From assembly GCA_937995875.1 (NCBI GenBank), contig CALKIW010000194.1, positions 1 to 21,904 of the forward strand: a stretch of 21,904 bases of DNA, given 5' to 3'. The position numbers were made by a program, and so were the translations under genes. This document shows, one piece after another, positions 15,755 to 21,904 of this stretch (within the stretch, counting starts at the first letter, position 1; each line of letters starts with the position of its first letter). Below the pieces are notes generated by a model that had not been told where the DNA came from, did not search any database, and worked only from the letters and a program-made list of their open reading frames with translations. Origin of the DNA: an uncultured Bacteroidales bacterium (GTDB taxonomy: Bacteria; Bacteroidota; Bacteroidia; Bacteroidales; Bacteroidaceae).

Positions 15755-15785
15755 TTGCAGGTGTATGGAAATTTAACTACTTTTG
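15755..15785 (+). promoter_or_regulatory. Promoter of the nusB-yajC-ybbR-coaE operon
   Basis: TTG (15755-15757), a 20-nt spacer, then TACTTTTG (15778-15785) match the -33/-7 consensus. Transcription should start near 15792, which rules out the in-frame ATGs at 15712 and 15742 and favours the nusB start at 15826. Confidence 0.75.
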
Positions 15786-15825
15786 CATAGTAATTAAACA
15801 ATACACACATCGAAACGTAAGGGTA

Positions 15826-16935
15826 ATGATCAATCGGGATTTAATACGTGTTAAGATAGTTCAGCTAACCTATGCCTATTATCAAAACGGGAACAGGAAT
15901 ATGGATAACGCTGAAAAAGAACTGCTTTTCAGTCTATCTAAAGCATACGATCTTTATAATTTTCTCTTAGCGCTTATCGTTGCAGTCACCAAGGAAGAAC
16001 GCTATCGTGTAGATATGCTGAGCCAACGTGCCGAACGAGAAGGCGCGGAAAAGCCCTCACAGCGGTTTGCTTTCAATCAGTTTGCCGTGCAGTTGGAGGA
16101 AAACAAAATGTTGAATGTTTTTCTTGAAGATAAGAAACTGACATGGGATGACGACATAGAGTTTGTGCGAAAGCTCTGCAACCAGATAGAGCAGAGCCAG
16201 ATGTACAAAGACTATATGGCCAATCCGGAAACGGATTACGAAACCGACCGTGAACTGTGGCGCAGGCTATATAAAACCCTCATACAGGATAATACCGATT
16301 TGGATGCGCTTCTTGAAGAGAAGAGCCTGTATTGGAATGATGACAAGGAGGTTGTCGATACATTCGTTCTTAAGACAATCAAGCGATTCGAACTTAAGAA
16401 CAAGAGCAAGCAGGAACTTTTGCCGGAATACAAAGACGAGGAAGACAAGGATTTTGCCCTCAAGCTTTTCCGTTCCACTATTCTCAATGCCGATGATTAT
16501 CACTGCTACATGAGCGAAACTTCTCGTAATTGGGATTTTTCCCGTTTGGCTTATATGGATGTGGTGATTATGCAAATCGCTATTGCAGAGCTGCTCACCT
16601 TCCCCAACATTCCTGCCACTGTAACCATCAACGAGTATGTGGAGTTGGCCAAGTTGTATTCAACTTCTCGCAGTGGGGCATACATCAATGGCATGCTGGA
16701 TGCCATAGCCCGCTACCTTATAGATACGGGCAAGATGTTCAAACAGATGCCGGAGCCACGCCAGCGCTACCAAGAACGTGACGGAGGACGACTTGGCAAC
16801 GATGGCAAGGCGCCAGCGCGTTTTGTCCATCGTCCCAGAATCCAAGCGCAAACGAATACTGATACTCCTGATGCTGCCGATGGCTCGGAGGCTTCGGAAA
16901 GCATGGAGACGGGAAACGAAGAAGAGAACATTTAA
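15826..16935 (+). CDS. nusB: Transcription antitermination factor NusB (long Bacteroidota form)
   Basis: NusB, with NusE (S10), joins the antitermination complex on boxA of rRNA transcripts. The product is 369 residues from MINRDLIRVK, far longer than the roughly 140-residue E. coli protein. The N-terminus resembles the NusB start (RVKIVQLTYAYYQ). A long helical, charged middle follows (about 30-215). The conserved core is at about 220-305: FSRLAYMDVVIMQIAIAELL, then TINEYVELAKLYSTSRSGAYINGMLDAI-type sequence. The last 60 or so residues are low-complexity, rich in Arg, Asp, Glu and Ser. Longer NusB proteins are usual in this phylum, but the acidic tail looks extra. An upstream extension to 15712 is rejected because it overlaps the promoter. 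It leads the operon with yajC 25 nt downstream. Confidence 0.9.
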   Translation: MINRDLIRVKIVQLTYAYYQNGNRNMDNAEKELLFSLSKAYDLYNFLLALIVAVTKEERYRVDMLSQRAEREGAEKPSQRFAFNQFAVQLEENKMLNVFLEDKKLTWDDDIEFVRKLCNQIEQSQMYKDYMANPETDYETDRELWRRLYKTLIQDNTDLDALLEEKSLYWNDDKEVVDTFVLKTIKRFELKNKSKQELLPEYKDEEDKDFALKLFRSTILNADDYHCYMSETSRNWDFSRLAYMDVVIMQIAIAELLTFPNIPATVTINEYVELAKLYSTSRSGAYINGMLDAIARYLIDTGKMFKQMPEPRQRYQERDGGRLGNDGKAPARFVHRPRIQAQTNTDTPDAADGSEASESMETGNEEENI

Positions 16936-16960
16936 TAGAAAACAAAATAATCAATAAACA

Positions 16961-17281
16961 ATGACTACATTAGTTTTAGCTGCTCAGTCAGCTCAGGGAG
17001 GAGGCATGGGAGGCATGCTTATCATGATGATTGCCATTTTTGCCATCATGTGGTTTTTCATGGTCCGTCCGCAGCAGAAGAAACAGAAGAAAATTCGTGA
17101 GTTTCAGAATTCTCTTCAGGAAGGAACCAAGGTTGTTACCGGCGGTGGCATCTATGGCACAGTGAAGCGCATAGACCAAGCCAGTAGCATTATTGAAGTT
17201 GAAATCGCTCGTGGTGTTGTTGTCTCTGTGGACAAGAGCTATGTCTTTGCCGACGTAACTCAACAGCAGCCCAATGCTTAA
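16961..17281 (+). CDS. yajC: Preprotein translocase subunit YajC
   Basis: YajC is the small inner-membrane partner of SecDF and the Sec translocase. The 106-residue product has one membrane segment (about 19-36, MLIMMIAIFAIMWFFMV), preceded by a Gln/Gly-rich N-terminus and followed by RPQQKKQKKIREFQNSL and GTKVVTGGGIYGTV, the hallmark of the family. Its final 8 nt overlap the ybbR start, indicating translational coupling. SecDF itself is not in the window. Confidence 0.95.
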   Translation: MTTLVLAAQSAQGGGMGGMLIMMIAIFAIMWFFMVRPQQKKQKKIREFQNSLQEGTKVVTGGGIYGTVKRIDQASSIIEVEIARGVVVSVDKSYVFADVTQQQPNA

Positions 17282-18251
17282 TTTCAAGAAAATATATAAC
17301 GGTGTCAGAAACTTTTTGTTCAAGTTGTTGAACAAGGAGTTTCTGATTTTTCTGTTCTTTCTCTTCCTGAGCGGTATCTTCTGGTTGATGATGACGCTCA
17401 ATGAAACCTATGAGAGAGAACTTCCGGTAGTTGTGCGCCTTGCCGGAGTGCCCAAAAACGTGGTCATTACGACCAAAATGTCGGACACGGTATATGTTAC
17501 CGTGCGCGACAAAGGTTTTGTGCTTTTGTCCTATTCTAAAAGTGGCAGACTGCAACCGCTGTCTTTTAATTTCTCGACCTATGCCAATCGGCAGACGGGC
17601 AGGGGGCAGTTGAAAATTGCCGATATACAGAAATCCATTCGTCAGCAGCTTTATGCCTCGACGGCCATCATTGGCGTCAAGGCCGAAAGCCTGGATTTCT
17701 ATTACAATTATGGACTCAACAAGGAGGTGAAGATAGAGCTTGCGGGGCATATCGTTCCCAGCACCAATTACTATCTTTCCCACACGCAGTTCTCGCCGGA
17801 GAAGGTCGTGGTCTATGCAAGCGAGGACAAACTGGACAGCATTCGGTCGGTGACCACCGAATATTTAAACATCGTTAATTTTAACGATACGGTTGTCCGT
17901 ACCGTCAGACTCAAGTCCATCACGGGTGCTAAAATTGTTCCGCAAACCGTTAGACTCACGTTGTTCCCCGATATTCTTACTGAGAAGAGTGTGGAGGTTC
18001 CTATTACGGTTATCAACAAGCCCGACGATTTGATCATCCGCACATTCCCACAGCGGGTGAATGTGCGGTTTACGGTCGGAGCCAGTATGTTCCGCATGAT
18101 CAAGGCTAACGACTTTCATGTTGTGGCAGACTATCGTGAAATAGCTGCCCGCCCGTCTGACAAGTGCAACCTGTATCTGCAAAGCAAGCCGCGAGGAGTC
18201 AGCAATGCCCATTTGGAAATGAATCAGGTTGATTATCTCATTGAGCAATAA
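17274..18251 (+). CDS. YbbR-domain protein, membrane-anchored
   Basis: The 325-residue protein has a single N-terminal membrane anchor (about 23-41, FLIFLFFLFLSGIFWLMM) followed by an extracytoplasmic beta-rich region. Repeated segments such as VYVTVRDKGF, VVVYASEDKLDSI, VRTVRLKSI and VEVPITVINKP resemble YbbR repeats. In Firmicutes YbbR (CdaR) regulates the diadenylate cyclase CdaA, but no cdaA lies here, and in Bacteroidota this gene usually stands between yajC and coaE, as it does here. The function in this phylum is not established. It starts inside the end of yajC and ends 3 nt before coaE. Confidence 0.85.
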   Translation: MLNFKKIYNGVRNFLFKLLNKEFLIFLFFLFLSGIFWLMMTLNETYERELPVVVRLAGVPKNVVITTKMSDTVYVTVRDKGFVLLSYSKSGRLQPLSFNFSTYANRQTGRGQLKIADIQKSIRQQLYASTAIIGVKAESLDFYYNYGLNKEVKIELAGHIVPSTNYYLSHTQFSPEKVVVYASEDKLDSIRSVTTEYLNIVNFNDTVVRTVRLKSITGAKIVPQTVRLTLFPDILTEKSVEVPITVINKPDDLIIRTFPQRVNVRFTVGASMFRMIKANDFHVVADYREIAARPSDKCNLYLQSKPRGVSNAHLEMNQVDYLIEQ

Positions 18252-18254
18252 TCT

Positions 18255-18821
18255 ATGAAAGTAGCCATCACCGGAGGAATTGGCAGTGGCAAAAGCTATG
18301 TTTGCCGGTTACTCGCTAAACGAGGCGTCCGTGTTTACGATTGTGACGCGGCAGCCAAGCGGTTGATGCGTGAAGACGTGCAGTTGCAACAAGCTTTGAG
18401 CGAACTTGTAGGCAGTGCTGTCTGTTCGGACGGAGTTTTGCAGAAGGCGGTGTTGGCAGAATTCCTTTTAGCGTCGGAACGCAACAAACAGGCCGTCAAC
18501 AACGTTATCCATCCGGCTGTGGCCCAAGATTTTATGACAAGTGGCTATGCGTGGTTAGAGAGCGCCATACTCTTTGAGAGCAAATTCAACGAGCGTGTTC
18601 CTTTCGACTTTATCGTGTGTGTGTCGGCACCTCTCGAAGTCCGCATCCGACGCATCATGAGCCGTGACGGCATTTCCCGAAAAGAGGCATTGGACTGGAT
18701 AAACCGCCAGATGGCTCAGGAAACCGTTGTCGAGAGAAGTGACTACGTTATAGAAAATGACGGGAGGAAAAACCTTGAACAGCAAATAGAAGCATTATTA
18801 AAACAAATAAATAACAAGTAA
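18255..18821 (+). CDS. coaE: Dephospho-CoA kinase
   Basis: CoaE phosphorylates the ribose 3'-hydroxyl of dephospho-CoA, the last step of coenzyme A synthesis. The 188-residue protein shows the P-loop ITGGIGSGKSYV (5-16), the YDCDAAAKRLM segment (28-38, containing the substrate/metal Asp), HPAVA and SAILFES in the central region, and VSAPLEVRIRRIMSRDG (lid region). It lies 3 nt after ybbR and 1 nt before the DUF5606 gene. CoA supply is needed by MenE elsewhere in the window, but that link is general rather than specific. Confidence 0.95.
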   Translation: MKVAITGGIGSGKSYVCRLLAKRGVRVYDCDAAAKRLMREDVQLQQALSELVGSAVCSDGVLQKAVLAEFLLASERNKQAVNNVIHPAVAQDFMTSGYAWLESAILFESKFNERVPFDFIVCVSAPLEVRIRRIMSRDGISRKEALDWINRQMAQETVVERSDYVIENDGRKNLEQQIEALLKQINNK

Positions 18822-18822
18822 A

Positions 18823-19269
18823 ATGGAAACAATACTATCAATTGCCGGTAAGCCCGGACTTTATAAACTTGTGTCTCGCGGTAAGCAGAATCTCATCGTA
18901 GAAGCCATCGACGAAAGCCATCGTCGTTTACCGGCATTTCCCTCCGACCGCATTACGAGTCTTGGCGACATTGCCATGTACACTGATGCAGACGACGTGG
19001 CACTATGGGAGGTGCTGTCCAATGTAAGTAAGAAAGAGGGTGGCAAGGAAACTTCCATCAACTACAGGAAGTGTTCGAGCAAGGAACTTCGTGCCTATTT
19101 TGCCGAGGTGCTCCCCAATTACGACCCAGACCGTGTGTACGACAGCGACATCAAGAAACTGTTGCAATGGTACAACATTCTTGTGAAGAACGGGTACACG
19201 GACTTCAAAACCCTTTTGGCTCCTGCTGAGGGCGACAATGCCGATGACCGCAAAGACGCTGCGGAATAA
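18823..19269 (+). CDS. DUF5606 domain protein
   Basis: This small (148 residue) soluble protein of unknown function opens METILSIAGKPGLYKLVSRG and has a pattern I recognise as DUF5606, a Bacteroidota-specific family. The N-terminal half contains ESHRRLPAFPSDRITSLGDIA-like sequence with a predicted beta-rich fold. The second half, with LRAYFAEVLPNYDPDRVY and DIKKLLQWYNIL, looks helical. The tail is acidic. It lacks a signal peptide or membrane segment. It is the last gene of the nusB-yajC-ybbR-coaE operon, 1 nt after coaE, and is followed directly by a terminator hairpin. The pairing with coaE and ybbR is the only functional hint. Confidence 0.85.
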   Translation: METILSIAGKPGLYKLVSRGKQNLIVEAIDESHRRLPAFPSDRITSLGDIAMYTDADDVALWEVLSNVSKKEGGKETSINYRKCSSKELRAYFAEVLPNYDPDRVYDSDIKKLLQWYNILVKNGYTDFKTLLAPAEGDNADDRKDAAE

Positions 19270-19279
19270 CACCTATATC

Positions 19280-19312
19280 TCCCGCTATCTATCAGGATGG
19301 CGGGATTTTTTT
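19280..19312 (+). terminator. Rho-independent terminator of the nusB operon
   Basis: A 10-bp stem (TCCCGCTATC, 19280-19289, with GATGGCGGGA, 19296-19305; one T-G wobble) with a 6-nt loop is followed by seven T. A second, weaker hairpin (TTGCCGG 19323-19329 with CCGGCAA 19344-19350) with a T-run follows and may be a backup. Confidence 0.85.
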
Positions 19313-19437
19313 GGTCAGTTGCTTGCCGGATTGGTTATTTATCCCGGCAAACGTTTTTTGGGTGATATTCTTTCTCCAATACTGTATTTTTGAGGCAGGG
19401 TGATGACGGGCAAGCCTTTTTATCATTATTTCTTTAA

Positions 19438-19750
19438 GTGTAAAAATAAGATACATATTTTTCGATGATTATTGTTGAGGCTTCCAGCGCAAAAAGGGCT
19501 ATGTTTTTTGCTCCCAAAAACAGTTCGCACACTGTAAAAAATGCAAGGCTACCGCGTATAACATCTTATCATGCTATGGTTAGGGCTTATCGGGCGCACG
19601 GTTAAGGCGTTTCCGCATGGTGGTTAAAGCTTAGCCGCCTCACCGTTCGATACTCAATCGCGGATGACAAAATAGAGTGCATGATGAGCTTTTTTAGAAA
19701 TCCTTTGATTATCAAGATGTTATAAATTTCTCAATTTTCGCGAATTTCGG
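19438..19750 (+). repeat. Intergenic repeat element, copy B (~310 nt, with 22-nt periodic core)
   Basis: This is the plus-oriented counterpart of copy A (604-914, minus), with collinear conserved blocks and nearly equal length (313 versus 311 nt). In the core, four units of exactly 22 nt are aligned head to tail at 19560-19581, 19582-19603, 19604-19625 and 19626-19647. Each ends GGTT or CGTT, and three have a GGC-like/GCTTA motif near the start. A degenerate fifth unit precedes them at 19538-19559. The end contains the 19-nt sequence also present at 565-583. No protein frame runs through it. Confidence 0.75.
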
Positions 19751-19952
19751 GCGTGAAGTTATGGCGTTTGCAAATTCACGAAATATACGCGGGTGTTTGT
19801 AAAGATAAATCGCAGCCGGCACTCCCTGCCTTTGTTCCAATGCTTGATCTGTCAGCAATGATTGAAGACAATGTTGCGGGTACACCATAGCTTTCATCTC
19901 GTGTTTTTGTCAAATAGTCACCCTTTTGTGTCAATTTGGCGCAGTTTTGCTG

Positions 19953-19969
19953 CTGGTATAACTCTTGCA
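19953..19969 (+). promoter_or_regulatory. Sigma-54-like (-24/-12) promoter of hsp20
   Basis: CTGGTATA (19953-19960), four nucleotides, then TTGCA (19965-19969) match the YTGGCACG-N4-TTGCW consensus at the essential GG and GC doublets with exact spacing. Deviations are C to T, C to T and G to A in the less conserved part of -24. Transcription would start near 19980, 40-45 nt before the start codon. No TTG-N19-TAnnTTTG promoter was found in this region, which supports an alternative sigma factor. Confidence 0.5.
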
Positions 19970-20011
19970 CGTTAGGGGGTGAATAAGATAAACAAAATAA
20001 CAAATTAAATA

Positions 20012-20017
20012 AAGGAG
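20012..20017 (+). promoter_or_regulatory. Shine-Dalgarno sequence that selects the hsp20 start
   Basis: AAGGAG is unusually good for a genome where such sites are scarce. It lies 2 nt before the first ATG (20020), too close, and 8 nt before the in-frame second ATG (20026), the ideal distance. It therefore favours 20026 as the start. Confidence 0.6.
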
Positions 20018-20025
20018 AAATGATT

Positions 20026-20436
20026 ATGTACACACGTAACGGATGGCTTCCAGAAGTCTTTAACAGTTTTTTTGATACAAACAGTATGAACCGCTCAAGC
20101 TCAACCTCACCGGCTATCAATGTGCGGGAGAGTGACGACAAATACATTGTCGAACTTGCTGCACCGGGCTTGAAGAAGGAGGATTTTGACGTAAACGTAG
20201 ATGCTGAGGGTGACCTCACCATCAAGATGGAAAAGCAACATAGCGACAAAGAGGAAAACGGCCGCTATCTGCGGCGCGAGTTCTCATACGCCAAGTTTGA
20301 GCAAACACTCATTTTGCCGGATGACGTAGACTGCGAGAAGATAGCAGCGCGCATGGCCGACGGAGTGCTCACCATTGATCTTCCGAAGCTCAGCAAGGAA
20401 GAGAAGAAAGTGACGAGAGCTATTGAGGTGTTGTAA
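20026..20436 (+). CDS. Small heat-shock protein, Hsp20/alpha-crystallin family
   Basis: An ATP-independent holdase chaperone that keeps unfolded proteins from aggregating. The product is 136 residues from MYTRNGWLPEVFN (138 if the ATG at 20020 is used). The alpha-crystallin domain spans about 28-130: SPAINVRESDDKYIVELAAPG, then KKEDFDVNVDAEGDLTI, and ADGVLTIDLPK (the conserved GVLTI-type strand). The C-terminal extension ends TRAIEVL, containing an I-x-V motif that usually inserts into neighbouring subunits during oligomerisation. It stands alone, with a sigma-54-like promoter upstream and a strong terminator downstream, consistent with stress-induced monocistronic expression. Confidence 0.95.
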   Translation: MYTRNGWLPEVFNSFFDTNSMNRSSSTSPAINVRESDDKYIVELAAPGLKKEDFDVNVDAEGDLTIKMEKQHSDKEENGRYLRREFSYAKFEQTLILPDDVDCEKIAARMADGVLTIDLPKLSKEEKKVTRAIEVL

Positions 20437-20482
20437 TTCTACATAAAATAGACAGACAAACAGCACCCATATCATAAGTTGA

Positions 20483-20513
20483 AGCCCCAAATGCACGGCA
20501 TTTGGGGCTTTTT
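20483..20513 (+). terminator. Rho-independent terminator of hsp20
   Basis: A perfect 12-bp stem, AGCCCCAAATGC (20483-20494) with GCATTTGGGGCT (20498-20509), a 3-nt loop and a run of T. The -7 box of the next gene begins only 4 nt after this T-run. Confidence 0.9.
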
Positions 20514-20516
20514 CTG

Positions 20517-20524
20517 TAACTTTG
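20517..20524 (+). promoter_or_regulatory. -7 element of the Na+/Ca2+ exchanger gene
   Basis: TAACTTTG matches TAnnTTTG and lies 27 nt before the ATG. The -33 region falls inside the hsp20 terminator hairpin, and no TTG is at the standard distance, so terminator and promoter overlap. Confidence 0.55.
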
Positions 20525-20551
20525 CACTCGTAATAAGATTACATATATAAG

Positions 20552-21535
20552 ATGAGTACATTACTTTTGTTTACGTTTGCAGCTCCACAGATGTGGCTTC
20601 AAATCGTGCTTTTTGTCGTAGGAATTATTGTGGTTACATGGGGTGCCGACCAGCTTACCGATGGTGCTGTGGGACTTGCCGAACGCATGGGAATACCACA
20701 AATCGTCATTGGCCTCACCATCGTAGCGGTGGGTACGTCGATGCCGGAGTTTTTCGTGAGCCTCATGTCGGCCGTCAATGCCACGCCCGATTTGGCTGTT
20801 GGAAACATTGTGGGCAGCAATATCTTCAATGCTCTGTTTATTGTGGGTGTTGCCGCTGCACTCTCTCCGATAGCTATTCTCCATAGCACGGTGAAGAAAG
20901 ACATTCCTTTTGCACTCGTTTCTTCTGTGGTGTTGCTCATGATGTGTCTTGATGGCGGCATCTCCCGGCTCGATGGCGGCATCCTGACGGCTATGTTTGT
21001 TCTTTTCATGTATATTGTTTTGAAGGGAGCAAAGGGCAACCCTGAAGTTGCTGCAGAGCCGGAAGATAGCGACAGGAAACCTATGCCCGTTGGCAAGGCA
21101 GTGGTGCTGTTGATAATCGGTTTAGGCTGTCTGATACTCGGCTCCAATGTGTTTGTAGACAACGCTTCGGCCATAGCCAAGAGCTTGGGCATGAGCGAGG
21201 CGCTGATCGGACTCACCATCGTGTCGTGCGGAACGTCATTGCCCGAATTGGCTACCAGCGTGGTGGCTGCCCGTCGTGGCAATAGTGGTATTGCCATTGG
21301 TAATGTGTTGGGTTCCAATGCGTTCAATATCCTCATGACGCTGGGTGTTACAGGACTGATCGCCCCGATGCATCTCAGTGGCATCACCAGTGTGGATCTC
21401 TCCGTCATGGTCATCTCTATGGTGCTGCTTTGGCTTTTCTCTTTCACCAAACACCGCATAGAGCGATGGGAGGGAGGTTTGCTGCTGGCTGTTTTCATAG
21501 GTTATATGACTTATCTTGTCATGCAGGCGATATAG
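20552..21535 (+). CDS. Calcium/sodium antiporter, CaCA superfamily (YrbG-like)
   Basis: An inner-membrane cation exchanger that probably exports Ca2+ in exchange for Na+ (or H+). The 327-residue protein has about ten hydrophobic segments in two inverted halves. The alpha-1 repeat has VGTSMPEFFVS (about 60-70) and GNIVGSNIFNALF (about 83-96). The alpha-2 repeat has CGTSLPELATS (about 226-236) and GNVLGSNAFNILM (about 248-261). The Glu in each GTS-PE motif and the Asn in GSN are the usual ion-coordinating residues, and both are present. The central linker is short and charged (EPEDSDRKPM). It is monocistronic, followed by a hairpin at 21559. Ion specificity cannot be fixed from sequence. Confidence 0.92.
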   Translation: MSTLLLFTFAAPQMWLQIVLFVVGIIVVTWGADQLTDGAVGLAERMGIPQIVIGLTIVAVGTSMPEFFVSLMSAVNATPDLAVGNIVGSNIFNALFIVGVAAALSPIAILHSTVKKDIPFALVSSVVLLMMCLDGGISRLDGGILTAMFVLFMYIVLKGAKGNPEVAAEPEDSDRKPMPVGKAVVLLIIGLGCLILGSNVFVDNASAIAKSLGMSEALIGLTIVSCGTSLPELATSVVAARRGNSGIAIGNVLGSNAFNILMTLGVTGLIAPMHLSGITSVDLSVMVISMVLLWLFSFTKHRIERWEGGLLLAVFIGYMTYLVMQAI

Positions 21536-21555
21536 TGGCGAAAGCAAAATATAAT

Positions 21556-21592
21556 GGGCACGCGATTTCCCGTTCAGGGCTGTCGCGTGTTT
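21556..21592 (+). terminator. Probable terminator after the exchanger gene
   Basis: CACGCGA (21559-21565) pairs with TCGCGTG (21583-21589), with an inner CCC/GGG stem (21569-21571 with 21577-21579) across a 3x3 internal loop. Only three T follow, so termination strength is uncertain. Confidence 0.45.
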
Positions 21593-21692
21593 GCGTATTG
21601 GGCTGATGTCTTGGCATCTTCGATTTTGAGGCTCATACAGTCGCCTTTGTGCGAAGTTTTATTTTGGCAGTAGAGCAATTTTCGGCCTTTTG

Positions 21693-21725
21693 TTGTCCAT
21701 AAGCCAAAATAACTTTGTACCTTTG
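21693..21725 (+). promoter_or_regulatory. Promoter of the yhhQ-type gene with tandem -7 boxes
   Basis: Two adjacent -7 matches, TAACTTTG (21710-21717) and TACCTTTG (21718-21725), stand head to tail. A TTG at 21693-21695 is 22 nt before the second box, slightly longer than the usual spacing. Transcription from the second box should begin near 21730-21733, just before the pseudoknot below. Confidence 0.6.
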
Positions 21726-21733
21726 CAACCGAA

Positions 21734-21765
21734 TAGAGTGCTTGGTAAACCTCTTTAAAAACAAG
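21734..21765 (+). ncRNA. Candidate preQ1-I riboswitch
   Basis: The leader can form an H-type pseudoknot. Stem 1 is AGAG (21735-21738) with CTCT (21751-21754). Stem 2 is CTTG (21741-21744) with CAAG (21762-21765). The connecting tail is TTTAAAAA-like and A-rich. Key positions known from the Thermoanaerobacter tengcongensis preQ1-I aptamer are matched: a U right after stem 1 (21739, like U6), a GUAA-type loop with C just before the 3' strand of stem 1 (21750, like C15), and an A followed by CAAG in the tail (21761-21765, like A29-G33). It ends 2 nt before the ATG, so ligand-stabilised folding could block translation initiation. The downstream gene encodes a queuosine-precursor transporter, a known target class. 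Stem 1 is short (4 bp), which is the main weakness. Confidence 0.6.
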
Positions 21766-21767
21766 AA

Positions 21768-21904
21768 ATGGATAATAAAAAACAAACAGTGAGTGTGCTG
21801 TTTATGCTTGTCAGCATACTCTTTTGCGTTTGTCTCATTGCGGCAAACGTTCTCGAAACAAAGCAGATAGCAGTAGGTCCCATTAGTCTTACAGGTGGTC
21901 TCAT
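21768..21904 (+). CDS. yhhQ: Queuosine-precursor transporter, YhhQ/VUT family (N-terminal fragment)
   Basis: The frame begins at ATG 21768 and is open to the right edge (45 codons). It reads MDNKKQTVSVLFMLVSILFC, then VCLIAANVLETKQIAVGPISLTGG. This is the characteristic start of YhhQ-type transporters: a first membrane helix ending in LIAAN-LETK and a GP-x-xLTGG loop before the second helix. The family imports 7-deazaguanine precursors (preQ0/preQ1) for queuosine tRNA modification; the substrate is assigned from the family. A riboswitch-like pseudoknot directly upstream agrees with that role. The rest of the gene lies outside the window. Confidence 0.85.
   Translation, partial: MDNKKQTVSVLFMLVSILFCVCLIAANVLETKQIAVGPISLTGGL

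Larger units (their letters stand above)
19270..20025. other. Gene-free stretch between DUF5606 and hsp20
   Basis: No credible protein frame. It holds the operon terminator (19280-19312), a possible backup hairpin (19323-19350), copy B of the ~310-nt intergenic element (19438-19750), and the hsp20 promoter region with TGTCAA direct repeats (19908 and 19929) and a -24/-12 promoter match (19953-19969). The part 19751-19900 shows nothing I can name. Confidence 0.6.

Noticed and set aside
19538..19647. CRISPR array
   Set aside because: The units are contiguous, degenerate and 22 nt long with no unique spacers, and no cas gene is present.
19936..19950. A first TTGGCGC...TTGC match to a sigma-54 promoter
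   Set aside because: The GG to GC distance is one nucleotide short; the match at 19953-19969 has the exact spacing.
20599..21498. 299-codon minus-strand frame opposite the exchanger gene
   Set aside because: Mirror of the repetitive hydrophobic codons of a membrane protein; not a real gene.

Overview
The window looks like chromosomal DNA of a Prevotellaceae-type member of the Bacteroidales. The signs are gene content (a DUF5606 protein, a Ctc-type L25 ribosomal protein, an unusually long NusB, a carboxypeptidase-regulatory-domain outer-membrane barrel), moderate GC, near absence of Shine-Dalgarno sequences, and repeated Bacteroidota-type promoters (TTG about 19-22 nt upstream of TAnnTTTG). 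This is inferred from proteins and promoters; no rRNA is present.

Layout. The left edge (1-227, minus) carries the N-terminus of a type III restriction-modification methyltransferase. It is followed by an 879-nt gene-free stretch holding a roughly 310-nt intergenic repeat (copy A, 604-914). From 1107 to 8603 lies a two-armed menaquinone locus. A minus-strand operon (menI-like thioesterase, menF, menD, menB) faces away from a LysR-type regulator that is broken by an in-frame TAG, and a plus-strand pair (menC-menE) follows the regulator. Together they cover chorismate to DHNA, except that no menH and no menA are present. aroB, which feeds chorismate synthesis, converges on menE across a heptamer inverted repeat.

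A large outer-membrane beta-barrel gene (10137-13076) ends at a perfect-stem bidirectional terminator shared with purN. A minus-strand translation-related operon follows (rplY/ctc, pth, hslR-like). A divergent promoter region leads to a compact plus-strand operon, nusB-yajC-ybbR-coaE-DUF5606, closed by a terminator at 19280. A second gene-free stretch contains copy B of the repeat (19438-19750, opposite orientation) and the upstream region of an hsp20 gene, which has a sigma-54-like promoter match. A Na+/Ca2+ exchanger family gene and the start of a YhhQ-type queuosine-precursor transporter end the window.

Most noteworthy: (1) two diverged, oppositely oriented copies of a ~310-nt element with a 22-nt internal period; (2) a compact pseudoknot directly upstream of yhhQ that has the key positions of a preQ1-I riboswitch and starts almost at the predicted transcription start; (3) a -24/-12 match in front of hsp20; (4) the LysR gene split by TAG immediately followed by ATG. 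All of these are sequence readings; no database search or folding program was run.
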